Below, piece after piece: positions 31,809 through 33,264 of a stretch of 33,264 nt of DNA (position 1 is the first letter of the stretch; each line of letters opens with the position of its first letter). The position numbers and the translations under genes were made by a program. The notes beneath the pieces are model-generated. The model saw only the letters and a program-made list of their open reading frames with translations. It ran no database searches and had not been told where the DNA came from. The stretch is from NCBI GenBank assembly GCA_036741235.1, contig DAINSQ010000035.1, positions 1-33,264 of the forward strand. The letters are read 5' to 3'. The DNA comes from JABWBR01 sp036741235 (lineage in GTDB: Bacteria; Bacteroidota; Bacteroidia; Chitinophagales; Saprospiraceae).

Positions 31809-33209
31809 ATGAGAAAAGCAATTTGGTTGGCCCTCGCCCTGTTGAGCAGCGCCCAGGTGTGGTCGCAAGATCAGGATTTTCGCAATTATGTCGAAAAATA
31901 TAAGGATATAGCCGTTCGAGAAATGGAGCGCGCAGGTATCCCCGCCAGTATCAAACTGGCACAGGGCCTGCTGGAATCCAACGCCGGCAAAAGCCCCTTG
32001 GCCCGCAATGCTAATAATCATTTTGGTATTAAATGCGGCAACGACTGGAAGGGAAAAACTTACATGCAGGAAGACGATGAATACGACGCCAACGGCAGAA
32101 TCGTCAAATCCTGCTTCCGCGTGTACAAATCGGATGAAGCCAGCTTTGTAGCCCACTCGGAATTTCTGCGCGACCCCCTCAAAAATAACCGCTACGGCTT
32201 TCTTTTTCTAATCGACCCCACCGATTACAAGCGCTGGGCGCACGGACTCAAGCGCGCCGGTTATGCCACTAGCGCGACCTATCCCGAAAAACTCATTAGC
32301 CTGATAGAACGCTACGAACTCTACAAATACGACAGAATTTCCACCATCGATTTCGAAACGCCCGCCGAAGAAGTTATGGTTGGCATTTTGAGCGTTAATG
32401 ATGTGCGTTATGTGCTCTCCGACTCCAGCGAAACCCTTGCCGATATCGCCCGCCGCACCGATGTGCGCCTGCGCAGTCTGCTGCACTACAACGAACATAT
32501 AGTTGACGAAGGCAAAGCCATTCCCGCCGGTACTAAAGTATTCCTGCAGCCCAAGCGCAGTTCATACCGGGGGCGCCAAACCTGGCATTATGTGAAAGCC
32601 GGCGAAACCATGCGCGATATTTCGATGAACTACGCCCTCAACCTGGTCAAACTATATAAGCGCAACCGCATGACCCTGGGCAGCGAACCCGCCGTCAACG
32701 AACGCATCAAGATCAGGGGCAGCAAGGTAAAAAGCCGCCCCCGGCTAAGCACCGAAGGCGCCCTGCCCGCACCCGTACCCGACCAAATGCCCAAAGACAA
32801 AGACGTAGACGGCCTGCTCGATATGGAAGTTGAAGGCAATAAGCCCAATTCCAATACAAAACCCAACGGCAATTACAATTCTCCCCCCGTACAAGCTGAA
32901 CCCGAACCCTCCCTGCCGGTTATTACACCTCAAAAGCCCCCTGCGCCGCCGGCAACCGGCACGCCGCCTCAGGGCGGACAATCAACCGTGACGCCGCCCC
33001 AAAATGAAGATCCTTTCGGCGAACCTGAAGCAACGCCTGTCACGCCCCCCACAACCGACGAAAATACGCCCCAATACCACACCGTTATTAAAGGCGATAC
33101 GCTGTGGAATATCTCCCAGCGCTATGGCACTACCGTAGACGAATTGCGACGCCTCAATAATTTGACGAATAATAATATTCAATTGGGGCAACAGTTGAGG
33201 GTGAAATAA
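31809..33209 (+). CDS. secreted glucosaminidase with LysM repeats
   Basis: The 466-residue protein has a signal peptide ending in VWSQ (about residue 20). Residues ~25-165 form a glucosaminidase domain of the PF01832/GH73 type with the catalytic Glu in GLLESNAGKSPLA, followed by NNHFGIKCGNDW. It should cut the GlcNAc-MurNAc backbone of peptidoglycan. Two degenerate LysM-like units follow (about 199-250 and 254-300, WHYVKAGETMRDIS). A long Pro/Thr/Gln-rich linker is next, then a canonical LysM at about 420-465 (YHTVIKGDTLWNISQRYG). It is therefore a cell-wall hydrolase held on peptidoglycan. It starts 89 nt after purF. Confidence 0.9.
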   Translation: MRKAIWLALALLSSAQVWSQDQDFRNYVEKYKDIAVREMERAGIPASIKLAQGLLESNAGKSPLARNANNHFGIKCGNDWKGKTYMQEDDEYDANGRIVKSCFRVYKSDEASFVAHSEFLRDPLKNNRYGFLFLIDPTDYKRWAHGLKRAGYATSATYPEKLISLIERYELYKYDRISTIDFETPAEEVMVGILSVNDVRYVLSDSSETLADIARRTDVRLRSLLHYNEHIVDEGKAIPAGTKVFLQPKRSSYRGRQTWHYVKAGETMRDISMNYALNLVKLYKRNRMTLGSEPAVNERIKIRGSKVKSRPRLSTEGALPAPVPDQMPKDKDVDGLLDMEVEGNKPNSNTKPNGNYNSPPVQAEPEPSLPVITPQKPPAPPATGTPPQGGQSTVTPPQNEDPFGEPEATPVTPPTTDENTPQYHTVIKGDTLWNISQRYGTTVDELRRLNNLTNNNIQLGQQLRVK

Positions 33210-33228
33210 AGGGGTTATGCGACTGAAA

Positions 33229-33264
33229 GCGAACGAAGTGAGTCCCGACTAAATGTCGGGGGAG
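33229..33264 (+). repeat. REP-like palindromic repeat at the window edge
   Basis: It opens GCGAACGAAGTGAGTCCCG, identical to the start of copy A at 28764, and forms CCCGAC-TAAAT-GTCGGG. It may continue beyond the window. Confidence 0.75.

Overview
The window is a stretch of bacterial chromosome from a gliding-type member of the Bacteroidota, most likely near Saprospiria or Chitinophagia. The evidence is a GldH gliding lipoprotein, a secreted protein with a type IX secretion (T9SS) tail, a Porin_10-like outer-membrane protein, the long Bacteroidota form of PurF, and many promoters with the Bacteroidota -7 element TAnnTTTG. Base composition is mixed, and coding density is high except around 21.4-22.2 kb and 23.5-23.9 kb.

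Layout. 1-0.2 kb: two tRNA-like genes on the minus strand; one is cut by the window edge, and the other has a perfect palindrome in place of its anticodon arm. 0.2-5.4 kb (minus): outer-membrane porin, a secreted T9SS-sorted choice-of-anchor B protein, and fumarylacetoacetase. 5.5-8.3 kb (plus): membrane-anchored thioredoxin, grpE, dnaJ, gldH. 8.3-12.1 kb (minus): a four-gene run of short-chain dehydrogenase, NAD-dependent epimerase, DUF6134-like exported protein and MFS transporter, divergent from a PAS-LuxR regulator. 13.1-16.8 kb (minus): tRNA-Leu, trigger factor, clpP, clpX, a protein-folding and degradation block. 16.9-21.4 kb (plus): Rel/Spo (p)ppGpp enzyme, Fur-type regulator, STAS protein, purA. 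21.4-23.9 kb: an accessory insert at the 3' end of purA. 23.9-28.1 kb (minus): a GCS2-like ligase fused to CBS domains, an XRE/ScfR-like regulator, and a lipoprotein methyltransferase. 28.2-33.2 kb: small lipoprotein, YwaF-like membrane protein, purF, and a glucosaminidase with LysM repeats. REP-like palindromes lie at 28.76-28.89 kb and at the right edge.

The most interesting part is the 2.4-kb segment after purA. The last 85 bp of purA are repeated almost exactly at its far end, and the three differences are two silent changes and one Ile/Val change. That is the pattern expected when an element integrates into a gene's 3' end and supplies a replacement tail. The segment holds one intact AAA ATPase with a C-terminal PD-(D/E)xK-like domain, the in-frame decayed C-terminus of a second such ATPase, a set of stem-loops, and a 35-bp nested palindrome overlapping a promoter that appears to give a nearly leaderless ATPase mRNA. 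No integrase or transposase is visible.

Housekeeping assignments (clpX, clpP, tig, grpE, dnaJ, purA, purF, fahA, Rel/Spo, Fur) rest on motifs read directly from the translations. Roles for the accessory genes are family-level inferences.
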